A DNA stretch of 64,000 nucleotides from Pseudomonadota bacterium (GTDB lineage: Bacteria; Pseudomonadota; Gammaproteobacteria; Burkholderiales; Sulfuriferulaceae), in NCBI GenBank assembly GCA_021845925.1, contig JAJZUW010000003.1:210683-274682 (forward strand), in the 5' to 3' direction. Position numbers and translations under genes: made by a program. Position 1 is the stretch's first letter. Each line of letters starts with the position of its first letter. Of the stretch, positions 33,233 through 42,477 are shown piece after piece. Below the pieces are notes generated by a model, which saw only the letters and a program-made list of their open reading frames with translations, did not search any database and had not been told where the DNA came from.

Positions 33233-35605
33233 ATGTCGATTCATCTGGAAGATTACGAGGAATTCCTCGCTGAACTGTCAGAGCAGTCGCGTGAAATTCT
33301 GCAAACCACCTGGCAGGATGCTGCCCGGGTGTTCAGTCCGCTGGGGTTGCAGCGCTATATGGATGGCGCTGCTTCGCTGAAGAATCTTGGCCGCGGTCAG
33401 GAACTGGTAACCACCTATATCGAGAATGCGCCGGCCGTCGCACGCGCTGTTGGCGAAGATGTGGTGCCGGACATGGTGTATGCCGCCATGATGATGGCGT
33501 CGAAGACCAGCGGAACCGTGATCGACCTCATGCTGTCGACAGCGCCGTTTGCTGCCGAACGTCTGGGCGATGCCGAACTGTTCAAGAAATACCTGCAACT
33601 GGTCAATAACCTTTTGGCCAGCGCGCCGCGCGGCGTCAAGCCGATGCTCGACAACCTGGAAAAGCTGTTTTCCCAGCTCACTCTGGGTGGATTGCGCCGC
33701 TGGGCAAACTGGGGTGCGCAAGCGCACCGGACCAACTACGAAGAGCAGGTGCGTTATTTCGGTTTGCAGACGCCGGAATCGCTGGCCATCATGCAGCAGG
33801 AGCGCAAAGGCACGCTGCTGGTCGATGTCCACCGGCGGATCAACATGTACCTGCGTGCGCTGTGGGGCCGCGATTTTTTCATGCGACCGACTTCAGGTGA
33901 CTTTGAAAAGCGTGAAGGCTACAAGCCCTACATTGCCGACTATTTGCTGCATATTCCCGACGCATTTGATGATTTTGTCATCAAGGATGCCGATGGCAAT
34001 GAAATCGAGCGGGTCAATGGACTGGAAATGTACCGTGCGGCAACCGCGCACTGCGCGGCACACGTGATGTATACCACCGAGCCAATTTCTGCGGAAAATC
34101 TGAATCCCCTGCAGATTGCCGTGATTTCGGTGATTGAAGATGCCCGGGTCGAGCGCAATGCCATCCGACGTTTTCCCGGACTGGCCCAGCTGTGGTCACG
34201 CCTGCATGTGATCACGCCGAAGCAGGACAAGACAGTTGGCGATTACCTGAACCGGATTGCCCGGGCGTTGCTTGACCCGGCTTACCAGGATGACCACCCG
34301 CTGGTCGTCAAGGCGCGTGAGCTGTTTGCCGCCGAGCAGGAACGTCTGGCCGACAACCAGATGTCGTGGGATATCGGCGTTCAGCTGGCTCACGAATTCA
34401 CCCAGATGCGCATGTCGTTCCAGCCGCGCACCGATGTGCTGGTAGCGCCATATCTGGATGACAACCGTTATTTCTGGCAGTTTGAGGAATTCGATCCGGA
34501 CAAGGCTGCCACTGCCGGTTACGACTCCGTCCAGCAAGTACGCAAATATGTGAGCGTCATGGAAATGGTCAACGAGGTGGATACCGAGCTGGCCGGCGAT
34601 GATGCGCAGGAAGTCTGGGTGCTGGCAACCGAACTGTTCCCGTATGAGAACATTGGCGAATCCAGTGGCGGAAAATCCTGGAATGACATGGAAGGCCGCG
34701 AACCGATGGCGGCACCGGTGCACTATCCGGAATGGGATTACCAGATCCAGCTGGAGCGACCCACCTGGACCACTATCATGGAAAAGCGGGCCAAGGCGGG
34801 TGATCTGCAGATCATTGAAGACATTGCCTCGCAATACAAGCGCGAAATCCAGCGCATGAAATTCCTTCTGGATGCCATGCAGCCGCAAGGCGTTCAGCGC
34901 ATCCGCAAGCTGGAAGACGGCGACGAGGTGGACATCAATGCTGCGATCCGGTCGATGATCGAAATCCGCATGGGCATGCAGCCCGATCCGCGCATCATGA
35001 TGCGCTCGGTGCGCAAGACCCGCGACATTTCAGTCATGGTGCTGGTTGACCTGTCCGAATCCACCAATGACAAGGTGGCGGGCCAGGATCACACCGTGCT
35101 GGATCTGACCCGTCAGGCCTGCGTGCTGCTGGCCGACGCCATCAGCAAGATTGGCGATCCGTTTGCCATCCACGGTTTCTGCTCGGATGGCCGTCACGAG
35201 GTGGAGTACTACCGCTTCAAGGATTTCGACCAGCCGTACGATGAGGTGCCCAAAGCCAGACTGGCTGGCATGACTGGCCAGTTGTCCACCCGGATGGGAG
35301 CAGCGGTGCGCCATGCAGCCCATTACCTGAAGCAGCAGCGGTCCGCCAAAAAGCTGATGCTGGTCATTACCGATGGTGAACCGGCAGATATCGATGTACG
35401 TGATCCACAGTATTTGCGCAATGACACCAAAAAGGCAGTCGAGGAAGCTGGCCGCAATGGCATCATCACCTACTGCATGAGTCTCGATCCGCGTGCCGAT
35501 CAGTATGTGTCACGGATTTTTGGCGCACGCAACTACATGGTTGTCGATCATGTTGAGCGGCTGCCAGAAAAGCTGCCTTTGCTCTACGCAGGTTTGACAC
35601 GCTGA
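33233..35605 (+). CDS. cbbO: CbbO, von Willebrand A-domain adaptor of RuBisCO activase
   Basis: A 790-residue protein. The C-terminal von Willebrand factor A domain has a MIDAS metal site, DLSES, beginning at D606, followed by LMLVITDGEPADIDV. CbbO binds CbbQ and, through the MIDAS, RuBisCO, and is needed for activase function. The N-terminal 550 residues are mainly helical. The length agrees with known CbbO proteins (about 770-800). It is the last gene of the cbb module and converges with the gene at 35644. Confidence 0.95.
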   Translation: MSIHLEDYEEFLAELSEQSREILQTTWQDAARVFSPLGLQRYMDGAASLKNLGRGQELVTTYIENAPAVARAVGEDVVPDMVYAAMMMASKTSGTVIDLMLSTAPFAAERLGDAELFKKYLQLVNNLLASAPRGVKPMLDNLEKLFSQLTLGGLRRWANWGAQAHRTNYEEQVRYFGLQTPESLAIMQQERKGTLLVDVHRRINMYLRALWGRDFFMRPTSGDFEKREGYKPYIADYLLHIPDAFDDFVIKDADGNEIERVNGLEMYRAATAHCAAHVMYTTEPISAENLNPLQIAVISVIEDARVERNAIRRFPGLAQLWSRLHVITPKQDKTVGDYLNRIARALLDPAYQDDHPLVVKARELFAAEQERLADNQMSWDIGVQLAHEFTQMRMSFQPRTDVLVAPYLDDNRYFWQFEEFDPDKAATAGYDSVQQVRKYVSVMEMVNEVDTELAGDDAQEVWVLATELFPYENIGESSGGKSWNDMEGREPMAAPVHYPEWDYQIQLERPTWTTIMEKRAKAGDLQIIEDIASQYKREIQRMKFLLDAMQPQGVQRIRKLEDGDEVDINAAIRSMIEIRMGMQPDPRIMMRSVRKTRDISVMVLVDLSESTNDKVAGQDHTVLDLTRQACVLLADAISKIGDPFAIHGFCSDGRHEVEYYRFKDFDQPYDEVPKARLAGMTGQLSTRMGAAVRHAAHYLKQQRSAKKLMLVITDGEPADIDVRDPQYLRNDTKKAVEEAGRNGIITYCMSLDPRADQYVSRIFGARNYMVVDHVERLPEKLPLLYAGLTR

Positions 35606-35643
35606 ACGAACTGATCCGGTTTGGTGGCGTGATTGCCAGCCGG

Positions 35644-36087
35644 TCAGTGCTCCACCACCGGTGGAGGCCACAGTGCAGTGCCGGGTGGGAATGCCTCATC
35701 GAAGCGGGCCAGCATCTCAGTGTCGCCCAGACTGGCGATTCGTTTCCGCAGCAGAGCCAGATCCGCATTGAAGATGTCTTCGGCAAACCGGAAGCAGTCT
35801 TCCGCGCTGCCCGACTCCAGAATGCGCGTTTGGAGCCTGCTGTTGACCGCGCCAACAATATCACGGGCAAAACGCAGGCAGAGTTCGGTCGTGCCGTGCT
35901 GGATCACACAGGATTCCAGTGCCGGAATATCTGCGGTCATGATGTCACGGGCAAACCGGTAACAGGTTTCCGCATCGTGGCGACGTAGCAGTTCTGCCTG
36001 TGCCCGCGCCACGTCCAGCTGGTCATGACGGGCGGCTTCCAGGATGTCGTCGCCGCTTGCCCTGGCAAGCCAGTCGGTATCATTCAT
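35644..36087 (-). CDS. small helical-repeat protein downstream of copA
   Basis: A 147-residue soluble protein with three tandem units of about 28-29 residues. Each has the pattern C-[YLF]-RFA-[RE]-DI, then a hydrophobic stretch and a polar turn (starting at about residues 43, 71 and 99). The repeats make a helical solenoid likely. The start at 36087 (MNDTDWLARASGDD) overlaps the copA stop by 8 bp, so the two are co-translated. No family name can be given; a role in copper handling or protein contact with CopA is guesswork. It converges with cbbO. Confidence 0.7.
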   Translation of the reverse strand: MNDTDWLARASGDDILEAARHDQLDVARAQAELLRRHDAETCYRFARDIMTADIPALESCVIQHGTTELCLRFARDIVGAVNSRLQTRILESGSAEDCFRFAEDIFNADLALLRKRIASLGDTEMLARFDEAFPPGTALWPPPVVEH

Positions 36088-38254
36088 TGAGCGCCGTTTC
36101 GACAAGAGTAGGCCGCCAGCGACGCAGCAGCAGGGCGCTGGTAACGACACTCACACTACTGAACGCCATGGCGCCACCGGCAATGGCAGGATTCAGCAGG
36201 CCGGCTGCTGCCAGTGGCAGGCCAAACAGGTTATAGATGAACGCCCAGAACAGGTTGCGCCACAATGTGTTCCAGGTTTTGCGTGAAATATCCAGCGCTG
36301 CCGGCACCAGTAGGAGATTGCTGCGCATCAGGGTAATGCCGGCACTGTCCATGGCAATGTCGCTGCCACTGCCCATGGCCATGCCAACGTCGGCAGCCGT
36401 GAGTGCAGGCGCATCGTTGATGCCATCGCCAACCATGGCAACCACGCCATATTGATCGCGCAGTCGCGCAATGGCGGCCAGTTTGCCGGCCGGGTCCAGA
36501 TCGGCGGCATGCTGGTCAACGCCAAGCTGCCGCGCCAGATGGCCGGCAATGCCAGCATGATCTCCCGTCAGCATGCAGGTGTATACCCCCAGATCACGCA
36601 GCTGTTGTATGGCGGAGATGGCTTCCGGCCGCAGCGGGTCGGCAAAACCGAAGCGGCCGACAATGTCGCGCACGCCGTTTTGCTCGCGAACCAGCCATGA
36701 CATGGTTTCGATATTGTCTGGCAAAGGGTCTGGCTGGCCAAGTCCCAGTTCGGCGAGCAGGCGGCCATTGCCCATCCACCATGTTATGTGATCGAGTTCA
36801 CCATAAATGCCGCGGCCGATCAGGCTCTGGCTGTTGGTGACAAGGCGCAGGGCCAGTTGGCGCGAGTCCGCCGCAGTGCGCAATGCCAGCGAAAGTGGGT
36901 GGTTGCTCTGTTGTTGAAGACTGGCAGCCAGCACCAGCAATTCGTCTTGAGCCAGATCGGCAAGAGGCGTCACGCCGGTTAAAGCAGGCTTGCCAACAGT
37001 CAGCGTGCCGGTCTTGTCAAACGCAACGCAACGCACGCGATGAGCTGTTTCCAGCACCGTTGCGTCACGGATCAGAATGCCATGGCGGGCGGCAACACCC
37101 GTGCCGGCCATGATGGCGGTTGGCGTGGCCAGACCAAGCGCACACGGACAGGCAATGACCATCACGGCCACGGCATTGAGAATGGCATTCTGCCAGCCTG
37201 CGCCGACCATCAGCCAGCCGGCCAGTGTCAGCATGGCAAGTGCAAGAACCACGGGCACGAATACGGCGCTGATGCGGTCAGCCAGTCGCTGGACTGGTGG
37301 CTTGACTGTCTGCGCACGCTCCACCTGTTCGATGATGCGGGCCAATACGGTCTGGTTGCCGCAGGCAGTGACCTCAACCTCCAGCGCTCCCTGGATATTC
37401 AGGGTTCCGGCGGTCACACTGGCTCCGGGCTGCTTGTCTACCGGCATGCTTTCGCCGGTGAGCATGGATTCATCAGTGCTGGACTGACCAGCCAGAACCA
37501 GACCATCGGCGGGCAGGCGTTCGCCCGGCCGGATCAGCATCCGGTCGCCAACACGCAACTGCTCGAGCGGGATGTCGATTTCCGTGTCCTCACGGCGCAC
37601 CCGTGCAGAATCGGGACGCAGTTGCGCCAGCCCCCGTATGGCCGAAGCGGTGGCCTTGCGCGCGCGAACTTCCAGCCATTTTCCAAACAGTACCAGGGTA
37701 ATGACCGTGGCCGAGGCTTCAAAATAGAGCGTTTCCGACTGGTGAACCAGTTTCCAGACCGATAAGCCCCAGGCGGCGCTGGTGCCCAGGGCAACCAGCA
37801 GGTCCATGTTGCCGGAGCCAGCGCGGGCCGCATGCCAGCCTGCGCGGTAGAACCGCCAGCCGAGCCAGAACTGTACCGGGGTTGCCAGCAGGAATTGCAG
37901 CCAGCCCGGCAGGCCAAAGCGTATTCCGGCCAGCATGGCGAACATGGGCATATTCAGGGGCAGGGTAAGCAGCCCTGCCATCAGGACATGCAGCCAGGTC
38001 CGGTCAACCGGCTCGGCAGCAGATCGGGCTTCGGATTTCTCGGTTGCTTCGAATCCCGTGTTTGTCACCGCTTCCAGCAGGCTGGCAACCTGCACCGATG
38101 GCAAGGTCACCAGTCTGGCCTCTTCCGTGGCCAGATTCACCGTGACCGAGGTGACGCCAGGAACTGCCGCCAGCGCTCGCTCCAGACGGCTCACACAGGA
38201 AGCGCAGGTCATTCCTCGTATAGCGAGCTGGTGTTCGGTTCCGGAGTCGGTCAT
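36080..38254 (-). CDS. copA: Cu(+)-exporting P1B-type ATPase
   Basis: A 724-residue P-type ATPase that pumps Cu(I) out of the cytoplasm. It has one N-terminal metal-binding domain (GMTCASC, C17 and C20), a transmembrane CPC motif in ACPCALGLATPT, the phosphorylation site DKTGT and the hinge VAMVGDGINDAPAL. One heavy-metal domain rather than two is common in bacteria. I start at 38254, where GGAGG lies five bases upstream; an upstream frame to 38494 is antisense or overlap with the glycosyltransferase. The gap to the upstream gene is only 13 bp. Confidence 0.95.
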   Translation of the reverse strand: MTDSGTEHQLAIRGMTCASCVSRLERALAAVPGVTSVTVNLATEEARLVTLPSVQVASLLEAVTNTGFEATEKSEARSAAEPVDRTWLHVLMAGLLTLPLNMPMFAMLAGIRFGLPGWLQFLLATPVQFWLGWRFYRAGWHAARAGSGNMDLLVALGTSAAWGLSVWKLVHQSETLYFEASATVITLVLFGKWLEVRARKATASAIRGLAQLRPDSARVRREDTEIDIPLEQLRVGDRMLIRPGERLPADGLVLAGQSSTDESMLTGESMPVDKQPGASVTAGTLNIQGALEVEVTACGNQTVLARIIEQVERAQTVKPPVQRLADRISAVFVPVVLALAMLTLAGWLMVGAGWQNAILNAVAVMVIACPCALGLATPTAIMAGTGVAARHGILIRDATVLETAHRVRCVAFDKTGTLTVGKPALTGVTPLADLAQDELLVLAASLQQQSNHPLSLALRTAADSRQLALRLVTNSQSLIGRGIYGELDHITWWMGNGRLLAELGLGQPDPLPDNIETMSWLVREQNGVRDIVGRFGFADPLRPEAISAIQQLRDLGVYTCMLTGDHAGIAGHLARQLGVDQHAADLDPAGKLAAIARLRDQYGVVAMVGDGINDAPALTAADVGMAMGSGSDIAMDSAGITLMRSNLLLVPAALDISRKTWNTLWRNLFWAFIYNLFGLPLAAAGLLNPAIAGGAMAFSSVSVVTSALLLRRWRPTLVETALNE

Positions 38255-38267
38255 GGGGGCCTCCATC

Positions 38268-39917
38268 TCACTGCGCCGGCTGCAGCCGGTGATAAAGCGC
38301 AAACCGTTCCACGTGATTGCCCATGCGGCTGCCCTGCCAGACCATCTGCCAGCCAGGCAGCGTGGCGGCTGTGGTCGAATTGTCGGGTTCTTCGGTAAGC
38401 AGCCAACGACAGGTGCGCGGGTGTCCGCCCACTTCGCGCAGGGTTTGCAGGCCAAGATAATAATCGAACATGGCACGGGCACCGTCTTCAACATGGCGGC
38501 TTGCCACGCAGCCTCGCACCGGTAATGCGGGTTGCAGCGAACTGGCTACGCCCGCATAACCCAGACGTTGATCCATGGGCGATACAAACAGGAAAGCGGC
38601 CAGTCCCCAGGCCAGAGTCATGCCGGCTGCCCAGGCCAGCAGCGGGCGGTGGGGTGATTTCTTCATGCGCAGCAGCAGAACTATCCACAGCAGGCAATAA
38701 AATACCGCCAGCAAAAAAGGAACCGGATGAAAATTGCCAATGTAGCCCGGCTGCAAGCTGTGCAGATGGCGGGCAAGATGGGCCGGAAAGCCGAGATCCA
38801 AAGCGCTCCAGTACACCCAGGCAGTGATGGCGAGCACGCCAAAGGTCATGATGGCGAACCAGTACAGAGCATTGGCAGCGCCACGGCGCAACGTAGCCGT
38901 GCCGCCGGCGGCCAGCAATGCCAGTGGCAGCAGCAAAGGCAATCCGCGATCAGGGTCAGGATTGTGCGTCAGGCTGAGAACAACGAGCGTGGCAAAAAAC
39001 AGCGCCAGCGGCAAGATGACGCCGGGCGACAGCATCGTGTGCTGGCGTTTGCTCTGCCAGAGGGTCCAAAGCGCCAGTGGCCAGGCTGGCCAGGCAAACC
39101 AGGGCAGAAATTTGAGATAGTACAGGCTGGGTGTGCCCGGCGGCTTGTGAAAAAACACAAACTGGTGCAACTGGCTCTGCAGCCAGGCCTGCCACAAGCC
39201 AGGCAACATGCTGTGCAGCTGCCAAGGCCATAGCAGCAGCCAGGGCGATGCCGCCAGCAAGGTGGTCAATGCCGCGCGCAGCGTGCTGGTGTTTCGCCAG
39301 GTCGGACTGGCCAACGGCAAAAGCAGCAATGCCAGTGCAAGTGCACTGGCATCGACGAGTCCGGTTGCCATGAAACTGATGCCCAGACCAGAGCCAGCCC
39401 ACAAGCCTCCGGTCAGCGGACGGGAAGGAGACAATGCGGCGCCATATGCAGTCATTGCCGCTCCCAGCAACAACGCAGATTGCGGTATGGACTCGTGTCC
39501 GGCAAACCACAGGCCCACACTGCCGACGAGAACCATCACCACCATGCGGCCATGGCGGTGGCCATACAACTGATGCCCGGTCAGTGCGGAAAAAATGAAG
39601 GTCAGCAGAACAAACAGACCGGCAGCCAGCCGGGCGCCATCATGCGCCGGCAACCAGGGCGCCAGCCAGCTGGCCAGTGTAGCGGCCGCAACGGGATACA
39701 ACGGAGGAGGAGCCGATGGCCAGGTTTCGCCAGCCAGGGTGGGCGTCGCAGCCGGAATGCCAGACAGGACGCTGTGAACCAGCCCCATGGTGACGGCTTC
39801 GTCACCTTTCCAGGGTTCATGGCCCACCAGACCCGGCATAAGCCATGCCAGACACAGTACCAGTGTCAGCAGAAAGGGGAACAGGCCGGAATTTCGGGTT
39901 GGCTGGGAGTCAGGCAC
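38268..39917 (-). CDS. GT-C family membrane glycosyltransferase (ArnT/PMT-like)
   Basis: A 549-residue inner-membrane protein with about 11-12 helices. The N-terminal region has the acidic pair of the GT39/ArnT family (EPWKGDEAVTMG), the presumed catalytic Asp/Glu in the first periplasmic loop. Such enzymes move sugars from a polyprenyl-phosphate carrier to lipid A or proteins. The donor and acceptor are unknown here. It lies 13 bp upstream of copA in the same direction, so the two may be co-transcribed, although no functional link is evident. Confidence 0.8.
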   Translation of the reverse strand: MPDSQPTRNSGLFPFLLTLVLCLAWLMPGLVGHEPWKGDEAVTMGLVHSVLSGIPAATPTLAGETWPSAPPPLYPVAAATLASWLAPWLPAHDGARLAAGLFVLLTFIFSALTGHQLYGHRHGRMVVMVLVGSVGLWFAGHESIPQSALLLGAAMTAYGAALSPSRPLTGGLWAGSGLGISFMATGLVDASALALALLLLPLASPTWRNTSTLRAALTTLLAASPWLLLWPWQLHSMLPGLWQAWLQSQLHQFVFFHKPPGTPSLYYLKFLPWFAWPAWPLALWTLWQSKRQHTMLSPGVILPLALFFATLVVLSLTHNPDPDRGLPLLLPLALLAAGGTATLRRGAANALYWFAIMTFGVLAITAWVYWSALDLGFPAHLARHLHSLQPGYIGNFHPVPFLLAVFYCLLWIVLLLRMKKSPHRPLLAWAAGMTLAWGLAAFLFVSPMDQRLGYAGVASSLQPALPVRGCVASRHVEDGARAMFDYYLGLQTLREVGGHPRTCRWLLTEEPDNSTTAATLPGWQMVWQGSRMGNHVERFALYHRLQPAQ

Positions 39918-39992
39918 GACGCGTCGGAAGAATGCAGATGCGCCAGTTTACCGCAGAAACGGCCGCCCGGCGTAGCGGGCGGCACGGCAGCA

Positions 39993-40196
39993 TTATTTCA
40001 TGCCGTATTTCTGACGGAATTTCTCGACGCGACCAGCGGTGTCCACGATCTTCTGTTTGCCGGTATAAAACGGATGGCACTCGGAACAGACTTCGATGTG
40101 CAGCGGCTTGCTCATCGTGGAGCGGGTTTCAAACTGGTTACCACAGCTGCAGGTAACCTTGATGGTGTCATAGGATGGATGCGCGTCGGCTTTCAT
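39993..40196 (-). CDS. rpmE: 50S ribosomal protein L31 (zinc-binding type)
   Basis: A 67-residue L31. The zinc-binding cysteines are present (VTCSCGNQF and [10 protein letters not shown]), so this is the C+ form used when zinc is sufficient. The [15 protein letters not shown] start and KFRQKYGMK end are typical. I start at 40196; the longer frame to 40271 is not homologous. It lies between the glycosyltransferase gene and the divergent tRNA-Met. Confidence 0.97.
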   Translation of the reverse strand: MKADAHPSYDTIKVTCSCGNQFETRSTMSKPLHIEVCSECHPFYTGKQKIVDTAGRVEKFRQKYGMK

Positions 40197-40284
40197 GATA
40201 AACCTCAAATGTGGACTGCGGCGAGTACGCAGAGAGCCGCACATTATGATGCAAATCATCACTGGACGCAAGTAGATGCCGAGC

Positions 40285-40313
40285 TTGACGTAAAACTTCG
40301 ATCACGTCATAAT
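40285..40313 (+). promoter_or_regulatory. sigma-70 promoter of tRNA-Met
   Basis: TTGACG (40285-40290), 17-base spacer, CATAAT (40308-40313), then a GC-rich discriminator (GCCCGGC) as in stringently controlled stable-RNA genes. The tRNA begins 19 bases later. Confidence 0.75.
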
Positions 40314-40332
40314 GCCCGGCTTGATGTCAAGT

Positions 40333-40409
40333 GGTGATGTAGCTCAGTTGGTTAGAGCGGCGGATTCATAACCCGCAGGTCGGCAGTTCAATTCTGCCCA
40401 TCACCACCA
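40333..40409 (+). tRNA. tRNA-Met(CAT), elongator type
   Basis: 77 nt with encoded CCA. The acceptor stem GGTGATG pairs with CATCACC, the D-stem is GCTC/GAGC, the anticodon loop is TTCATAA, and the T-arm holds GTTCAAT. The first pair G-C excludes initiator tRNA. A tRNA-Ile with a lysidine-modified CAT anticodon cannot be fully excluded, but the sequence looks like Met. No duplicated 3' end is seen downstream, so no island att site is indicated. Confidence 0.9.
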
Positions 40410-40693
40410 TCTACCTGCTATCTGCATGCATCACTCACGGACGGCTTGTCAGCATCCGCTTAGGGGCGTTGCACCAAATTCCTGCAACAACAATCCTGTT
40501 CTCTGTTCTGGGCCGAATGCAGGCACCGGTACTTGTTTGTCAGATGGTCAATTGGCACCTCTGTTTTTCATTGCTAACAAACGGAAATCCTGTATCATCC
40601 CATCAGTTCATCTGATTTTGCATCTTGGCGGTGGCAAGCGCCGGCAAACGTGTCTCGTATTGTCAGGGCCCGTCACCAGACAGGAGACGCTCC

Positions 40694-41710
40694 GTGACAC
40701 ATGGTTTCCGGCATGGCAGGCCCGCCCCAGGTGCTCTGCCTGAACAGAACGAGGCAACGGTCGACATTGTCCTCACTGGTCTTGTGCTGCCCGGCTTTCA
40801 ACGGGATGCAGTTCAGCCGGCGCTGGCTATCCTGCTTGGGATCAGACCGGAAAAGGCTGCCCGACTTCTGATGGGCAAGACCACAACCATACGGCGCAAT
40901 CTGCCATTTGACGAGGCCGTGCGTTACCTTTCCGTTCTTGCCAAGGCAGGGGTGGACAGCCGGATAGATGTGATTTCTTCCGCATCGCGGCGTTCTGTGG
41001 CTGAAATCCAGCCGTCTCCAGCGGAGTCGACGAAGGCAACGGGTATGGCTGACGCTGACAGCCGGTCGGAGGCCGGGCGCAGAACGGATGAGGATCTGCT
41101 TGGCAGTTCCGTGCCTCCTGCGCATCTGGCGTACCGGGCAAGACTGGCCAATGCCCAACAGGCACAGGCTGCCGGGCCACAGCGTGTCACGCCAGTCATG
41201 TTTGGCTTCAATACCAATGGCCGTATAGGGCGGGTGCGGTTTGTGGCTTTTGTGTTTTATCTGCTGGTACAGCTATTGCCTTTGCTGTTTCTCGGGTTGC
41301 TGCTGTCCAGAATCGGACCGGCTCTGGGCGTGATGTACATGGTGCCGGTCGGATCGCTGTTTTTATGGTTGCTGGTGCGGTTGCACATCCTGCGTCTGCA
41401 TGACAGCAACCTGTCCGGCAAATGGTTGCTGGTTCCGCTGCTGATCGCCATTGCCCATGGCATAGCCACAGGGTCCACTCATGATCCGACGGGCAAAATG
41501 ATCATGGGTGGCCTGAATTTGCTGCTGTTTCTGTTCATGCTGTTGTGGCCCGGCAGTCCGGCTGAAAACCGGTATGGCCCTCTCTGCAGTGCCAATTCAT
41601 TGCTGGTCAAGGCTGCAGCGATTCTGGCGGTGCTGCTGGTACTGGCACAACCGGTTGTCATCCCCGCTTATCAGCAGGCTATTCGTAATATCCACCTGAA
41701 TCACGGCTGA
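40694..41710 (+). CDS. DUF805 membrane protein with an N-terminal cytoplasmic domain
   Basis: A 338-residue protein. The C-terminal half is a DUF805 domain (FNTNGRIGRVRFVAF then RLHDSNLSGKW, four helices) as in YhaH-like inner-membrane proteins of unknown function. The N-terminal 130 residues form a separate soluble domain (VDIVLTGLVLPGFQRDAVQPALAILLG...), followed by a disordered linker. I start at the GTG at 40694, which has AGGAGA six bases upstream; the frame extends to 40625 without a site. The 284 bp between the tRNA and this start contain no gene I can support. Confidence 0.7.
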   Translation: MTHGFRHGRPAPGALPEQNEATVDIVLTGLVLPGFQRDAVQPALAILLGIRPEKAARLLMGKTTTIRRNLPFDEAVRYLSVLAKAGVDSRIDVISSASRRSVAEIQPSPAESTKATGMADADSRSEAGRRTDEDLLGSSVPPAHLAYRARLANAQQAQAAGPQRVTPVMFGFNTNGRIGRVRFVAFVFYLLVQLLPLLFLGLLLSRIGPALGVMYMVPVGSLFLWLLVRLHILRLHDSNLSGKWLLVPLLIAIAHGIATGSTHDPTGKMIMGGLNLLLFLFMLLWPGSPAENRYGPLCSANSLLVKAAAILAVLLVLAQPVVIPAYQQAIRNIHLNHG

Positions 41711-41805
41711 ATGACGGGTGGTCGGATTGTTTGTGCACTGGCAAGCGGATTTTTCCGTCCTGGGCCAATAGCGTCATCAAACAGTCATTTTGCGCGCATA
41801 AAATG

Positions 41806-41829
41806 GTTTCATTTGTAAACAAATGAAAC
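41806..41829. promoter_or_regulatory. perfect palindrome abutting the start of the hybrid pilus/secretion operon
   Basis: Arms GTTTCATTTG (41806-41815) and CAAATGAAAC (41820-41829) around TAAA, ending three bases before the first start codon at 41833. Protein bound here would cover the ribosome-binding position or the 5' leader. The inner GTTTCAT half-site is shared with the palindrome at 22744. Confidence 0.65.
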
Positions 41830-41832
41830 AGC

Positions 41833-42477
41833 ATGCAAGATACCTGGACAGACCTGCTGAAACGCAATTACAAAGACCGGTTTCTGGCGAACCGGCTGGG
41901 TATCTTTCTGTTTGTGGCCATTGTCATGAATGTGCTCCAAACCATTGCGCTGACCGGACTCATGCCACTGAAAGAGCGCATTCCCTATTTTGTGGTGGCT
42001 CGACAGGATACCGGTCAGGTCACGGTCTCCACGGATGAAGCACAGAAATTTGTTCCTTCGGCACTCAATATCAAATACTTTGCGGCAAGGTTCATTCGCG
42101 AATTGTTAACCATTGACCCTTACCGTTCCAAAAATGAACTGTTGCCCGAAGCCAGAATGATGGTGCTCAGCAAGGGTAAAGCTCAGTTCAGGCAGTTTCT
42201 TCAGGCAGATCATGTGCTGGAACGGATGGACCGAGACCCTTCACTGGTCAGGCAGGTCCAGATCCGCCATATCGTTATTCTTCCTGGCGCGCCCAATGTC
42301 GTCAGCGCGGATGTCAAGCTGGTGAGCCTGTCATCAACGGCTGCTCCGACAACAGTCACGAAGACCGTGACCCTGCATTACGCCCTGATTCCGGTAAATG
42401 ATGAAAAGCAGGCGCTCATGGATCCGATCGGATTTTATGTGACCCAGTTCGAAATTGACGAGGAGCTGGGCCAATGA
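41833..42477 (+). CDS. VirB8-like inner-membrane core protein of a T4SS
   Basis: A 214-residue bitopic protein: short cytoplasmic N-terminus, one membrane helix (about residues 24-44), then a periplasmic NTF2-like domain. Family-type features are the helix just after the membrane (PLKERIPYFVVA), the TKTVTLHYALIPV strand and the PIGFYVTQFEIDEE end, which matches the NPLGFxVTxxRxDxE block of VirB8/TrbF. VirB8 scaffolds the inner side of type IV secretion machines. Its stop overlaps the VirB9-like start by 4 bp. A palindrome sits directly before its start codon. It heads the 19-kb operon. Confidence 0.85.
   Translation: MQDTWTDLLKRNYKDRFLANRLGIFLFVAIVMNVLQTIALTGLMPLKERIPYFVVARQDTGQVTVSTDEAQKFVPSALNIKYFAARFIRELLTIDPYRSKNELLPEARMMVLSKGKAQFRQFLQADHVLERMDRDPSLVRQVQIRHIVILPGAPNVVSADVKLVSLSSTAAPTTVTKTVTLHYALIPVNDEKQALMDPIGFYVTQFEIDEELGQ

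Noticed and set aside
40426..40743. 105-codon open frame after tRNA-Met
   Set aside because: No ribosome-binding site, unusual composition, and it overlaps the start of the DUF805 gene in another frame.
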